A DNA stretch of 64,000 bases from NCBI RefSeq assembly GCF_019249245.1, contig NZ_JAESDK010000005.1:1-64000 (forward strand), in the 5' to 3' direction. Under the pieces are notes generated by a model. It had not been told where the DNA came from. It was given only the letters and a program-made list of their open reading frames with translations, and ran no database searches. Below are positions 45,198-55,493 of the stretch, piece after piece. Numbering within the stretch: position 1 is the stretch's first letter; each line of letters begins with the position of its first letter. The translations under genes were made by a program, and so were the position numbers. The stretch is from Alteromonas lipotrueiana. GTDB lineage: Bacteria; Pseudomonadota; Gammaproteobacteria; Enterobacterales; Alteromonadaceae.

Positions 45198-45743
45198 ATG
45201 AATAGCACACCTCAAATTATTGACCTGGATTTCGGCCTTTCTCAATTAAGTGGTAACCGCACTTTGTTGCTGAAGTTACTACAAAAATTTGCAGATGAAT
45301 ATCGTCAACTTCCAGCGCAGCTAGACCAGGCGTTTAAAGATGATCGCTGGGACGATGCCCGTGTACTGGTTCATACATTAAAAGGTGTAGCCGGAAATCT
45401 GGGTTGCAATGCCCTGTTTGAAGAAGCCCGGGCGTTTGAAAACCATTTAAAAGATCAAGCCAGCGTGCCCGACAATGTAGCGCAGTTCAGTCAGGCGCAT
45501 CAACTGACCTTGAGTACTATTGATGAGCTTAACGGCCACACGGTTCAGACGCCTACCGCAGAATCTGATAACATCCAAAAACAAGCATTACTTGGGGCAT
45601 TAAAGCAACACGAATTTATTCCTCAGTCACAATTAGACAACTGGCTTAATTCACTCAGTTTTGACGAAAGTACGAAAAACGAGATACGCGACGCGATTGA
45701 CGAACTTGATTATGAACAGGCGATAGAACTTATAGAACGCTAA
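45198..45743 (+). CDS. HPt (histidine phosphotransfer) domain protein
   Basis: The 181-residue protein has an HPt domain in the first 110 residues: DEYRQLPAQLDQAFKD, then VHTLKGVAGNLG with phospho-accepting His59. The C-terminal part (residues 115-181) is unrecognised. HPt domains carry phosphate between hybrid kinases and response regulators; no kinase is nearby, so it serves distant partners. The start at 45198 is chosen because AAGG lies upstream. Its stop abuts the next start. Confidence 0.85.
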   Translation: MNSTPQIIDLDFGLSQLSGNRTLLLKLLQKFADEYRQLPAQLDQAFKDDRWDDARVLVHTLKGVAGNLGCNALFEEARAFENHLKDQASVPDNVAQFSQAHQLTLSTIDELNGHTVQTPTAESDNIQKQALLGALKQHEFIPQSQLDNWLNSLSFDESTKNEIRDAIDELDYEQAIELIER

Positions 45744-46427
45744 ATGCCGGAGCCAACAATTTTATTTACACACCCCGACTTTTATGTGGTCGATAAACCT
45801 GTGGGTGTGACCATGCACGATAAACAGTGCGGTATTGTTTCGCAAGTTCAGGCCCTGGTCGACGATGACCACTTGCATCTGTGTCATCGTCTTGACGATG
45901 GGACCTCGGGCTGTTTGATACTGGCGCGACATGCACAGGCGGCTGCGACTATAGGCAAGTTGTTTGCTACCCACCAGGTGCAAAAATATTACCTGGCTGT
46001 AGCGTCCTCCAAACCAAAGAAAAAACAGGGTACCGTGGCCGGAGATATGAAAAATCGCCGCCAGGGTCAGCATGTTTTATTAAAAACCCAGTCGCATCCG
46101 GCAGTAACGCAGTTTTTCAGCCAAGCCACGGTGCCCGGCGTGCGGGGTTTTGTGGTTAAACCTTTAACCGGTAAAACACACCAGATTCGGGTAGCACTAA
46201 AAAGCCTTGGTTCCCCGATAATGGGTGATGTCTTATATAAAGGCACTTCAGCCGAACGACTGTATTTACATGCCTGGCAAATTGTATTTAAATATAACCA
46301 AAGCTTGATTCATGTCACCAGCCCCCCTTTTGGTGCACATTTCGAATCAGTAGAATTTGGACAATGGCTAGATTCACTGGGACCGGTCACCCAGCTCCAA
46401 TGGCCTGATTATCAGTTACCAAATTAA
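45744..46427 (+). CDS. RluA/TruC-type RNA pseudouridine synthase
   Basis: The 227-residue protein has the catalytic motif CHRLDDGTSGCLILAR with the Asp nucleophile and a C-terminal KPLTGKTHQIRVALKSLG. It isomerises uridine to pseudouridine in RNA; the target (tRNA or rRNA) is uncertain. It starts directly after the HPt stop, so they are co-transcribed. Confidence 0.9.
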   Translation: MPEPTILFTHPDFYVVDKPVGVTMHDKQCGIVSQVQALVDDDHLHLCHRLDDGTSGCLILARHAQAAATIGKLFATHQVQKYYLAVASSKPKKKQGTVAGDMKNRRQGQHVLLKTQSHPAVTQFFSQATVPGVRGFVVKPLTGKTHQIRVALKSLGSPIMGDVLYKGTSAERLYLHAWQIVFKYNQSLIHVTSPPFGAHFESVEFGQWLDSLGPVTQLQWPDYQLPN

Positions 46428-46445
46428 CATTTACAGGAAACCTGA

Positions 46446-47369
46446 ATGCCTCTTCCCAACCTGGGTCGAATTCATATTGTAGGCAGTGGCGCTATCGGTT
46501 CGCTTATTGCCGTTGGCGCGCAGCATAACAACATTGCTTATAGTCTTTCGCCGCGCAGAGCCGACCAGCTGACTCAGCGACTTATTACCTATAGTGGGCA
46601 ATCGATATTATTAAACCAAAATCTTCCAGAGCCTGAAAAACTGGCCGAAACAGACTTATTGATTATGCCTGTTAAAGCGCATCAGCTGGCTCAGGCCGCG
46701 GCCCAATGGCAACCTAGAATACAGGATAATACGCCTGTTTTATTGGTGCACAATGGGATGGGAGGATTAGAGTCGGTACGTGAAGTATTGAAAAAGCAAC
46801 CCATCTATCTGGCCACCACCAGCCATGGGGCAATGAAAATCAATCAACACGAAGTTAAGCATACCGGGTTTGGTCGCACTATGGTTGGCGAAGCCCCGGA
46901 TAATCGCAATGGCTCTGGTGAACAAAGCGAAATGGTGATGAAAGTTCTTAGTCGCTGCTTACAGCCGGTTACCTGGCAAGAAGATATTGAGCGGGCTTTA
47001 TGGACTAAACTGGCTATTAACGCGGTAATTAATCCCCTGACAGCAATTTATGATATTACCAACGGCAAACTCGACAGCTTACAGTTTCGGGGGCAAATCG
47101 GCGACATTTGCGATGAAGTCGCGCAAGTTGCCCAGGCGTGTAAGATTGATCTAACCTCTGATTTTCTAAAAGAGAATGTACAGCTGATCATCGCGAATAC
47201 TGCGAATAACTATTCAAGTATGCACCAGGATATTTCGGCTAAACGGACAAGCGAAAACGATGCCATCAACGGATTTATTGTAAAACAGGCCGAAAAAAAA
47301 GGTATCGACGTTCCCGTCAATACCTTCTTACATAATAAAATAAAGTCGCTAGAGAAAAATTATTCCTGA
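46446..47369 (+). CDS. panE: 2-dehydropantoate 2-reductase
   Basis: The 307-residue protein has the N-terminal Rossmann motif [12 protein letters not shown] and the typical [14 protein letters not shown] block with the conserved Lys-Asn pair. It reduces ketopantoate to pantoate for coenzyme A synthesis. AGGA precedes the ATG. Its end overlaps the convergent lysS end by ten bases. Confidence 0.9.
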   Translation: MPLPNLGRIHIVGSGAIGSLIAVGAQHNNIAYSLSPRRADQLTQRLITYSGQSILLNQNLPEPEKLAETDLLIMPVKAHQLAQAAAQWQPRIQDNTPVLLVHNGMGGLESVREVLKKQPIYLATTSHGAMKINQHEVKHTGFGRTMVGEAPDNRNGSGEQSEMVMKVLSRCLQPVTWQEDIERALWTKLAINAVINPLTAIYDITNGKLDSLQFRGQIGDICDEVAQVAQACKIDLTSDFLKENVQLIIANTANNYSSMHQDISAKRTSENDAINGFIVKQAEKKGIDVPVNTFLHNKIKSLEKNYS

Positions 47370-48898
47370 GCTTGCGGCTTCATATGCGGAAATAAAATAA
47401 CATCTTTTATGGTAGGGCTGTCGGTAAACAACATCGCTAACCGGTCAATACCAATACCCTGCCCTGCGGTTGGCGGTAAGCCAAACTCCAGCGCCCGAAT
47501 ATAGTCCTCGTCAAAGTGCATGGCTTCATCATCGCCAGCATCTTTTTCTTCAACCTGTTTGCGAAAACGTTCGGCCTGGTCAGCTGAATCGTTTAACTCA
47601 CTAAATCCGTTAGCCAGCTCACGTCCGCCCACAAAAAATTCAAAGCGATCGGTAATAAACGGATTATCATCGTTGCGTCGTGCCAGCGGAGATACTTCCC
47701 ACGGGTACTCGGTAATAAACGTTGGCTGTTCCAGCTGTTCTTCGGCAGTGGCTTCAAAAATTTCGCACAAATACTTACCAGGGCCCCAAATACCGTCTAC
47801 TTCGGGCTCTTTGATATGTAGCTGTTTGGCCATTGCTTTAAGCTCGTCCAAATGGGCTTCTGGGTCGCGAATAGCCGCTTCGTTGGCGTCTGGCCAGTAT
47901 TTTAAAATAGCCTCGCCCATGCTAAGGCGCACAAACGGCTGACCAAAATCATACTGCTTGGTATCGGTCACCTCACCGCTGCTGTTACGCACGGTGTTTT
48001 CCAGCTTGGTAGAGCCCAGAATATTTTGCGCCAGCGTGCGCAGCATATCTTCTGTCAGATTCATCAGATCGTTGTAGTCAGCGTATGCCTGATAAAACTC
48101 CAGCATGGTAAATTCAGGATTATGACGCGTTGATAATCCTTCATTTCTAAAGTTGCGATTGATTTCAAATACCCGCTCAAGGCCGCCCACTACCAAACGC
48201 TTTAAATACAGCTCAGGGGCAATACGCAGATACATATCAATATCCATCGCATTGTGATGGGTAGTAAACGGCTTAGCCGTAGCGCCACCCGGGATCACCT
48301 GCAGCATCGGGGTTTCCACCTCAATGAATTTGCGCTCGGTCAAATACTGGCGAATACCGTTGATCAACGCGCTGCGAATGCGAAAGGTTTCACGGGTTTT
48401 ATCACTGGTGATAAGGTCAACATAACGCTGACGATATTTAGTTTCCTGATCGCTTAAACCGTGAAACTTTTCAGGCAATGGGCGCAAGGCTTTAGTCAGC
48501 AATTGGTATTGCGCCATATCTACGTACAAATCACCCTTACCAGACTTATGCAGTACGCCCGACACACCAATAATATCGCCGATATCCAGCGCGCCATAAC
48601 GGGCTTTGATGTCTTTCTGGGTATCTTTAGCAGCATAGGACTGAATGCGCCCGCTCATGTCCTGAAGCAACAAAAACGGCCCACGTTTGGCCATAATGCG
48701 TCCCGCAATACTGACTTTATGCTGTTGTTCGGCTAACGTTTCTTTGTCCAGCTCACCAAATTTTTGCTGCAAATCGTCAGCGTAATGCTCGCGACGAAAG
48801 TCATTAGGAAAACCGTTAGATTTGCAGTTTTCACGAATTGCGCTCAGTTTAGCCCGGCGCTCGGCAATTAATCGATTTTCGTCTTGTTGGTCGGTCAT
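47360..48898 (-). CDS. lysS: lysyl-tRNA synthetase (class II)
   Basis: The 512-residue protein shows the OB-fold anticodon domain ([20 protein letters not shown]), class II motif 2 ([20 protein letters not shown]) and motif 3 ([10 protein letters not shown]). It charges tRNA-Lys. The prfB-lysS pair is the same as in E. coli. Confidence 0.97.
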   Translation of the reverse strand: MTDQQDENRLIAERRAKLSAIRENCKSNGFPNDFRREHYADDLQQKFGELDKETLAEQQHKVSIAGRIMAKRGPFLLLQDMSGRIQSYAAKDTQKDIKARYGALDIGDIIGVSGVLHKSGKGDLYVDMAQYQLLTKALRPLPEKFHGLSDQETKYRQRYVDLITSDKTRETFRIRSALINGIRQYLTERKFIEVETPMLQVIPGGATAKPFTTHHNAMDIDMYLRIAPELYLKRLVVGGLERVFEINRNFRNEGLSTRHNPEFTMLEFYQAYADYNDLMNLTEDMLRTLAQNILGSTKLENTVRNSSGEVTDTKQYDFGQPFVRLSMGEAILKYWPDANEAAIRDPEAHLDELKAMAKQLHIKEPEVDGIWGPGKYLCEIFEATAEEQLEQPTFITEYPWEVSPLARRNDDNPFITDRFEFFVGGRELANGFSELNDSADQAERFRKQVEEKDAGDDEAMHFDEDYIRALEFGLPPTAGQGIGIDRLAMLFTDSPTIKDVILFPHMKPQAQE

Positions 48899-48917
48899 AA
48901 CCTAATCGCTTGTGTTG

Positions 48918-50016
48918 TTAAAGCCCGGACTTCAGGCTGGCTTCAATAAATTTGTCTAAATCACCGTCTAAAACCGCTTGGGTATTGCGGTTTTCTATAC
49001 CGGTACGTAAATCTTTAATACGTGAGTCATCAAGCACGTACGAACGAATCTGGCTACCCCAGCCAATATCAGACTTGCTCTCTTCCAGCGCCTGCTTTTC
49101 AGCATTTTGCTTTTGTAGCTCAAACTCATAAATTTTGGCTTTTAGCTGCTTCATCGCCTGATCTTTATTTTTATGCTGCGAGCGGTCATTTTGGCACTGC
49201 ACCACTATTCCGGTGGGTTCGTGGGTGATCCGTACCGCTGAATCGGTTCGGTTTACGTGCTGACCACCTGCGCCTGAGGCGCGGTAAGTATCGATTCGCA
49301 GATCAGAAGGATTGATATCCACGTCAATATCATCATCCACTTCAGGGTACACAAATGCAGACGAAAAAGAGGTATGGCGGCGATTGCCCGAGTCAAAAGG
49401 AGACTTTCTTACCAGCCGGTGCACACCGGTTTCAGTACGCAGCCAGCCAAAGGCATACTCGCCTTCAAAACGCACAGTCGCACTTTTGATGCCCGCCACA
49501 TCGCCTTCTGACAATTCAATAATTTCGGTTTTTAAACCGTGAGCTTCGCCCCAGCGCAGGTACATTCTTAGCAGCATATTCGCCCAGTCCTGGGCTTCGG
49601 TTCCGCCTGAGCCAGACTGTAAATCAAGATAGCAGTCAGCAGCATCATTAGGGCCTGAGAACATCCGGCGAAACTCTAATCCTTCAAGCTTTTTGAGTAA
49701 TGTTTCTAACTCAACCTTCGCTTCTTCAAAGGTTTCTTCGTCATCAGCTTCAATGGCCAGCTCAACTAAACCATCGATATCTTCAGCACCTTGCTCAAGC
49801 TGAACGACAGTATCGACAATGAGTTCTAACGCTACTTTTTCTTTACCTAACGCCTGGGCCCGCTCGGGGTCGTTCCATACGTCGGGGTTTTCAAGTTCAC
49901 GATTAACTTCTTCTAAACGCTCTGACTTTGCATCGTAGTCAAAGATACCCCCTAAGCGCTTCGGTGCGCTGGCGAATATCGACTATGGCGTTTTGAACAG
50001 GGTTTGTTTCCAACAT
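48918..50016 (-). CDS. prfB: peptide chain release factor 2, with programmed +1 frameshift
   Basis: The gene is split in two frames: 50016-49942 encodes 25 codons up to a CTT, a UGA follows (49941-49939), and translation resumes in the +1 frame at GAC from 49940 to the stop at 48918. Total length is 365 residues, the same as E. coli RF2. The C-terminal part has [25 protein letters not shown] (GGQ motif) and the anticodon-like SPF region. RF2 ends translation at UAA and UGA. Confidence 0.97.
49936..49955 (-). promoter_or_regulatory. programmed +1 frameshift site of prfB
   Basis: On the minus strand the order is AGGGGG (49953 to 49948), three bases, CTT TGA C. The internal Shine-Dalgarno-like run and slippery CUU-UGA-C match the autoregulatory site of E. 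coli prfB, where RF2 shortage raises frameshifting. Confidence 0.95.
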
Positions 50017-50102
50017 AATCCGCTACATTCAGATAAAAATTGAGACCGCGAATAGTAACGAAAATAGTGAAATTTTGATAGCGGTAAGCACAAAAAGAAA
50101 TT

Positions 50103-50134
50103 GCCACTAAAGCCGTATTATCGGCTTTAGTGGC
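50103..50134 (-). terminator. terminator-like hairpin between the FMN reductase gene and prfB
   Basis: GCCACTAAAGCCG-TATTAT-CGGCTTTAGTGGC is a perfect 13-bp stem about 20 bases past the FMN reductase stop. On the minus strand AATTTCTTTTT follows, a moderate U-rich tail. Confidence 0.75.
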
Positions 50135-50152
50135 TTAATGCGGAACTAATTG

Positions 50153-50728
50153 TTAATTAGCATTAATATTAGCGCACAGTTTGGCCGTATCTGCGCCCAG
50201 TTTTTTGAGCTGTTTAATGGTTTTTTCATTAGCCACATTGCCCTCTTCGTCGAGCAGGGAATCAACTTTGGCAATCGCTTTTTGGTTTGGGTGAACCAGC
50301 ACCCCCACATTCTCAAGCAACATACGCAGGGCCATTAACACCCGCAACCCGCCTAACCCGCCCGCTGACGCCGCCATAATACCGGCCGCCTTGCCACGAT
50401 ATGCCTGCATCATAGACTCACCTTCTGCTGCGCGTGAGGCCCAGTCCAGGGTGTTTTTCAAAAGCGCGGGGTAACTGCTATTGTATTCGGGCGAGGCGAT
50501 AAGAAAGCCATCATGCTCAATCATCAGTTCTTTAAATGCCTGTGCCCGTTCTGGAATTCCCTGCTCGGTTTCTTCGTCCTCGTTAAATATCGGCATGGCA
50601 TAGTCAACCAAATCGATTAAGGTTACCTCGGCGCCTGCCTCTTCGGCGCCTTGCGCGGCAACCTTTAAAATAGCTTTATTGAATGAATTACGGCGTGTAC
50701 TGCCACAAAAAGCGAGAAGTTTTGGCAT
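50153..50728 (-). CDS. NADPH-dependent FMN reductase-type flavoprotein
   Basis: The 191-residue protein has the flavodoxin-like FMN site (FCGSTRRNSFNKAIL), SPEYNSSYPALLKNTLDW for the isoalloxazine and AASAGGLGG. Members reduce FMN, quinones or metal ions with NADPH. It stands alone between two terminators. Confidence 0.9.
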   Translation of the reverse strand: MPKLLAFCGSTRRNSFNKAILKVAAQGAEEAGAEVTLIDLVDYAMPIFNEDEETEQGIPERAQAFKELMIEHDGFLIASPEYNSSYPALLKNTLDWASRAAEGESMMQAYRGKAAGIMAASAGGLGGLRVLMALRMLLENVGVLVHPNQKAIAKVDSLLDEEGNVANEKTIKQLKKLGADTAKLCANINAN

Positions 50729-50742
50729 TATTTTTATTCCTT

Positions 50743-50772
50743 AAAAAAAAGGGCTGTTGTAGACAACAGCCC
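50743..50772 (-). terminator. intrinsic terminator after argS
   Basis: GGGCTGTTGT-AG-ACAACAGCCC is a perfect 10-bp stem (50751-50772) followed on the minus strand by eight T residues. It ends the argS transcript and separates it from the FMN reductase gene. Confidence 0.9.
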
Positions 50773-50823
50773 TTTAGTCAACAATGTACAATTGCATTAT
50801 TTTGTAATGGCTTAGTACTTAGT

Positions 50824-52557
50824 TTACATTTTTTCCAGGGTTTCGATACCCAGTAGGGACAAGCCCAGTGCCATGGTATTGGAAACCAAAGCTGCCAGGG
50901 CTAAGCGACTCTGGCGTACCTGCACCGGAGTGTCATCACGCAAAATCGGACATGCTTCATAGAAACTCATGAAACTGCTGGCTAAATCATACAAATAAGC
51001 ACACATAACATGCGGAGTAACATCGCGGCCCACTACATTGATGGTTTCTTCAAACTGCAATAGCTGCACGGCCAACACATGTTCTTGCTTTTCGTTTAGC
51101 GAGATGTCTATTGGTAAGTCAGCTAACGAAACACCGGCTTTTCTGAAAATACTTTTTACCCGGGTAAAAGCATATTGCAGATAAGGGGCCGTATTTCCTT
51201 CAAAACTTAACATGGTATCCCAGTTAAACACATAATCGGTGGTGCGGTTTTTACTTAAGTCCGCGTATTTTACCGCGCCAATACCAACTTTGCGTCCAAC
51301 CTCGGCAAGCTCTTGTTCAGTTAACTCGTTGTCACGCTGTGCAATTAAATTGCGAGCCCGTTCTACGGCTTCATCTAACAACTCAACCAGCTTAACGGTG
51401 CCGCCAGTTCGGGTTTTAAAAGGTCTACCATCGCTGCCTAACATCATGCCAAACGGACAATGTTCGTAGCTTTGTTCAGGCGCCATAAAGCCAGCTTTAC
51501 GGCCGACAATTTCAGTTTGCCTGAAATGCAATGCCTGGCGGGCATCAGTAAGTATCAGGGTTCTGTCGGCGTTCAGCTTACCACTGCGATAACGCATTGC
51601 GGCCAGGTCGGTCGTAGCATACAGGTAGCCGCCACCTGACTTTTGCACGATGTAAACAGCAGGATTGCCTTCTTTATCGGCCAGCTCTTCAATAAAGACG
51701 ACCTGAGCCCCCTGATCTTCTACCGCAATGCCTTTTTCTTTTAAATCAGACACTACCTGGGCTAAATCGTGATTGTAAGCCGACTCTCCCATTATATGGT
51801 CGCGGGTCAGGCTAACATTAAGCTTTTCGTATACTTCTTCACTATGGGTAATCGATACATCAATAAACTGTTCCCACAACGCCAGACAGGCTTTATCGCC
51901 GCCTTGCAGTTTAACCACAAACTCGCGGGCCCGGTCAGCAAAGTCGGCTTCCTGATCAAAGCGGATTTTCGCCTCACGATAAAAGTCTTCTAAATCGGAC
52001 AGTGCTGTTTCGGCCATTTGATTGTTTTGTAGCTTGTCGTGCAAATGCGCCAGTAACATACCAAATTGGGTTCCCCAGTCGCCCATGTGGTTTTGGCGAA
52101 TGACGTTATGACCCAAAAATTCAAGCAGCTTTACTACGCTGTCACCAATAATAGTGGTACGCAGGTGACCTACGTGCATCTCTTTGGCTAGGTTAGGCGA
52201 AGAATAATCAACCACCACATTTTGCTTTGGCTGTTTGGCCACACCCAGGCGCGGGTCGTGTATGGCAAGTTCACACTGGTTTGCCAGCCAGCGGTCGCTT
52301 AAATGAATATTAATAAATCCAGGGCCGGCCACTTCGAGTTTGTCGGCCACATCGTCTAGCTTTACCCGCTCAACAATCTTGTCGGCAATATCACGCGGCT
52401 TTTGCTTAAGCCGTTTGGCCAGGGCCATCGCCCCATTAAACTGGTATTCGCCAAATTCCGGGCGAGCGCTGCGGGCAATAGGAACCGGAGCATCAGCGGC
52501 GTTCAGTTCGGTTAAGGCTTCTTTAAACCGGCTGATTAATAATGCATGTATATTCAT
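50824..52557 (-). CDS. argS: arginyl-tRNA synthetase
   Basis: The 577-residue protein is class I: N-terminal Add1 domain, HVGHLRTTIIGD as the HIGH motif near residue 130, and the C-terminal DALR anticodon domain (AFTRVKSIFRKAG to the end). It charges tRNA-Arg. It follows prfC on the same strand after nine bases. Confidence 0.96.
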   Translation of the reverse strand: MNIHALLISRFKEALTELNAADAPVPIARSARPEFGEYQFNGAMALAKRLKQKPRDIADKIVERVKLDDVADKLEVAGPGFINIHLSDRWLANQCELAIHDPRLGVAKQPKQNVVVDYSSPNLAKEMHVGHLRTTIIGDSVVKLLEFLGHNVIRQNHMGDWGTQFGMLLAHLHDKLQNNQMAETALSDLEDFYREAKIRFDQEADFADRAREFVVKLQGGDKACLALWEQFIDVSITHSEEVYEKLNVSLTRDHIMGESAYNHDLAQVVSDLKEKGIAVEDQGAQVVFIEELADKEGNPAVYIVQKSGGGYLYATTDLAAMRYRSGKLNADRTLILTDARQALHFRQTEIVGRKAGFMAPEQSYEHCPFGMMLGSDGRPFKTRTGGTVKLVELLDEAVERARNLIAQRDNELTEQELAEVGRKVGIGAVKYADLSKNRTTDYVFNWDTMLSFEGNTAPYLQYAFTRVKSIFRKAGVSLADLPIDISLNEKQEHVLAVQLLQFEETINVVGRDVTPHVMCAYLYDLASSFMSFYEACPILRDDTPVQVRQSRLALAALVSNTMALGLSLLGIETLEKM

Positions 52558-52566
52558 AGTTGTGTC

Positions 52567-54150
52567 TTAGTGTTCCCGGGTGTGGGTAAATTGGATGTCG
52601 GGGTAACGCTCTTGCGCCAGTTGCAAATTCACCATGGTTGGAGCGATATAGGTTAGGTTATCTCCGCCATCAAGGGCCAGGTTTTGTCCGGCTTTGCGCT
52701 GAAACTCTTCTAGTTTTCGGGCGTCTTCGCTGTAAACCCAGCGCGCGGTATTAACGCTGATATGCTCATAAATCGCTTCAACATTATACTCGGCTTTTAG
52801 CCTGGCAACGACCACATCAAACTGCAGCACACCCACTGCGCCCACAATTAAGTCGTTGTTAATAAGCGGACGAAAAACCTGTACTGCGCCTTCTTCAGAC
52901 AACTGTATAAGGCCTTTTAATAACTGCTTTTGTTTTAACGGATCGCGCAAACGAATACGTTTGAACAATTCAGGTGCAAAATTAGGAATGCCCGAAAATC
53001 GAAAATTATCGCCGGCGGTAAATGTATCACCAATACGAATAGTGCCGTGGTTATGCAAACCAATAATATCGCCTGCGTACGCCTCTTCAAGCAGTGACCG
53101 GTCGCCGGCCAAAAAGGTCAGCGCATCGGCAATACGGATATCTTTACCAATGCGGGTATGTTTCATTTTCATGCCTTTTTCGTATTTTCCCGATACAATT
53201 CGGCAAAAGGCGATGCGGTCGCGGTGTTTAGGGTCCATATTTGCCTGAATTTTAAATACAAAGCCGCTAAACCCGGGCGAGTCGGACTCTACTCTGCCCT
53301 CTTCGGTCTCACGACCTAAAGGCGCTGGTGCCCACTCAACTAATCCATCAAGCATATGGTCTACGCCAAAGTTACCTAACGCGGTACCAAAAAACACCGG
53401 TGTTATTTCACCTGCCATAAACAGTTCATGATCAAATTCGTTCGAAGCGCCGACCACCAGCTCCAGTTCGTCGCGCAGGGTTTGCACTAAGTCACTGCCT
53501 ACCGCTTCATCAAGCTCACTATTATCAATGCCTTTTATAATACGGACATCCTGAATAGTATGACCCTGCCCGCTTTTATATAAAATGGCTTCGTTACGGT
53601 GCAGATGATATACCCCTTTAAAGCTTTTACCGCTACCAATGGGCCAGGTAATGGGGGCACACGCGATACTTAGCTCGGTCTCAACCTCGTCTAACAACTC
53701 CATTGGGTCGCGAATGTCACGATCCAGCTTATTCATAAAGGTAATAATAGGTGTGTCGCGCAGACGGGTAACTTCCATCAACTTACGCGTTCGGGCTTCG
53801 ACCCCTTTGGCAGCATCAATAACCATCACGCACGAGTCTACCGCAGTTAATGTACGATATGTGTCTTCTGAAAAGTCTTCGTGTCCTGGTGTGTCTAAAA
53901 GATTAACCAGATGTTCACGATAAGGAAATTGCATCACCGAGGTAGTAACCGAGATGCCCCGCTCTTTTTCCATTTCCATCCAGTCAGACTTTGCGTGCTG
54001 GCCCGACTTTTTGCCCTTGACGGTTCCGGCTTTTTGTAATGCATTGCCGAACAATAAGACTTTTTCAGTGATAGTCGTTTTACCCGCATCGGGGTGCGAT
54101 ATAATAGCAAACGTGCGTCTCTTACTGATTTCTAAAGATATTGCGCTCAT
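52567..54150 (-). CDS. prfC: peptide chain release factor 3
   Basis: The 527-residue GTPase has [14 protein letters not shown] (P-loop), [11 protein letters not shown] and [15 protein letters not shown] (switch), FMNKLDRDI (NKxD). RF3 recycles RF1/RF2 from the ribosome. Length matches the E. coli protein. The AT-rich island begins just upstream of its promoter. Confidence 0.96.
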   Translation of the reverse strand: MSAISLEISKRRTFAIISHPDAGKTTITEKVLLFGNALQKAGTVKGKKSGQHAKSDWMEMEKERGISVTTSVMQFPYREHLVNLLDTPGHEDFSEDTYRTLTAVDSCVMVIDAAKGVEARTRKLMEVTRLRDTPIITFMNKLDRDIRDPMELLDEVETELSIACAPITWPIGSGKSFKGVYHLHRNEAILYKSGQGHTIQDVRIIKGIDNSELDEAVGSDLVQTLRDELELVVGASNEFDHELFMAGEITPVFFGTALGNFGVDHMLDGLVEWAPAPLGRETEEGRVESDSPGFSGFVFKIQANMDPKHRDRIAFCRIVSGKYEKGMKMKHTRIGKDIRIADALTFLAGDRSLLEEAYAGDIIGLHNHGTIRIGDTFTAGDNFRFSGIPNFAPELFKRIRLRDPLKQKQLLKGLIQLSEEGAVQVFRPLINNDLIVGAVGVLQFDVVVARLKAEYNVEAIYEHISVNTARWVYSEDARKLEEFQRKAGQNLALDGGDNLTYIAPTMVNLQLAQERYPDIQFTHTREH

Positions 54151-54330
54151 AAAAATTTAATCTGGGTTTCTGGTGCCGCTACGGTTACCGTAAAGTCTTT
54201 CTTGGCATTTCTCGGCATTGTTTAATTGGGTGGCGAATGATAACAAAAAAAAGGAGCGTTTAGCCTCTTTTTTGATAGGCTTGGGACATGAAAAGTCATT
54301 TTATAGCAGTCAAAACTTGAAAATTTCTGA

Positions 54331-55149
54331 TTAACCGTAGCGATTTTTGATTGCATTGGTAAAACGAGCTAAAAAAGATTTTTGGCTTTCTAAAGCGTAA
54401 TCTTTCATACGAACTTTCGTGTCATTTCTATAATCTTTCGTAAGCTCAAGGACTTTACTTTGTGTAAACGAAAAAATATCCTGTATAGAGCTAAAAGACT
54501 GTAGCGTGTTACTATCGTCTGCGACAAATGGTAACTCTTCTGCCGAAAACAAAAAACAACTCAAATGATCTTCCAATTCATCTATTACCTCTGTCACTGA
54601 TTTTGAATAAGTTTCACCATATGGAATATTTGACAATAAATTCAAGGAGAGCTGAAGCTCAGTAGTGGCATCAGTAAGTTGTTCGATACTTTTCTCAATG
54701 ATAGTAATAATATCCTGTTCAGCTTCTTCACAAAGGGGAGATAAACTTTTAAACTTAAGATGCTGTTGGCTTATAAAATCAAAAATTGGATTAAGAATCT
54801 TAGGGGTAATAAATTCTTTGAACCAAAAGTTATCAATTTCATTTAAAAACTGGTCTTCAAGTCGGTTCAGTCTGCCAACTCTGTTACTTTTAATAGTGTA
54901 TACTAAAGCCAATAAAGCAACCAATGGAGTTAATAAATATAGAACATCTTTCAATTCCCAGCTAATCTCGAGAAATTTATCTTGCTTTATTACTTCTTCT
55001 TTTTTTTTCACCTCACATGATTCTTTCTTTGAATCACAAACCCCAAAATTTTGAACTAAATTTTCAATCTTTTGCGCTGAAATTTTTTTGTCATCTGCTA
55101 AAATATCAAGTGTGAAAACTAAAGTAATAAAAAATATAAATATTCGCAA
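54331..55149 (-). CDS. membrane-anchored protein of unknown function, third gene of the GHKL/STAS island operon
   Basis: The 272-residue protein begins with a TTG at 55149, five bases after the previous stop. Residues 1-18 form a signal or first membrane segment; residues 19-65 are short, lysine-rich and contain Cys38 and Cys45; residues 66-87 (LKDVLYLLTPLVALLALVYT) are a clear membrane helix. The remaining 185 residues are charged and helical, probably cytoplasmic. I recognise no domain. Layout (small outside loop, one helix, long inside part) suggests an effector or sensor for the two upstream proteins. Confidence 0.65.
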   Translation of the reverse strand: MRIFIFFITLVFTLDILADDKKISAQKIENLVQNFGVCDSKKESCEVKKKEEVIKQDKFLEISWELKDVLYLLTPLVALLALVYTIKSNRVGRLNRLEDQFLNEIDNFWFKEFITPKILNPIFDFISQQHLKFKSLSPLCEEAEQDIITIIEKSIEQLTDATTELQLSLNLLSNIPYGETYSKSVTEVIDELEDHLSCFLFSAEELPFVADDSNTLQSFSSIQDIFSFTQSKVLELTKDYRNDTKVRMKDYALESQKSFLARFTNAIKNRYG

Positions 55150-55154
55150 GTTAT

Positions 55155-55493
55155 TTACCTTTCATATGCGCTGTTCAATGAAGCTAAAGCCCTATCTACA
55201 CTTTTATCTATCTGATTCAAAATATGCTCTTTTGCTTTAAAATTATATCGCTTATAAAATTCAGCTTTGTCACCGGCATTGAGTATACTTTTCCCGAACA
55301 TGCCCAAGAAAAAAGAACTAGATATAGTTCTAGTAGTATCTGGAAATATTACATCCACTGAACATTCGCTTTTAACCAGATCGAAGTCTTCAATATTAAA
55401 ATGAACACGAGCTTTCTCGCCGTTAGGGCGCCCGACATAAGCGCGCACACCAATCCTAGTAAAATCTATAGGTTTGTTTTTTCTAACTGTCAT
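55155..55493 (-). CDS. STAS-like (DUF4325-type) protein, second gene of the island operon
   Basis: About 112 residues from ATG 55493, with GGAG eight bases upstream; a start at 55520 would overlap the ATPase gene more. The core CSVDVIFPDTTRTISSSF, then FLGMFGKSILNAG fits the DUF4325 STAS-like fold, in which the Ser-rich turn (SSS) and following helix resemble anti-sigma-factor antagonists. In known partner switches such a protein binds, and is phosphorylated by, a GHKL kinase like the one encoded upstream. It overlaps that gene by 11 bases. Confidence 0.65.
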   Translation of the reverse strand: MTVRKNKPIDFTRIGVRAYVGRPNGEKARVHFNIEDFDLVKSECSVDVIFPDTTRTISSSFFLGMFGKSILNAGDKAEFYKRYNFKAKEHILNQIDKSVDRALASLNSAYER

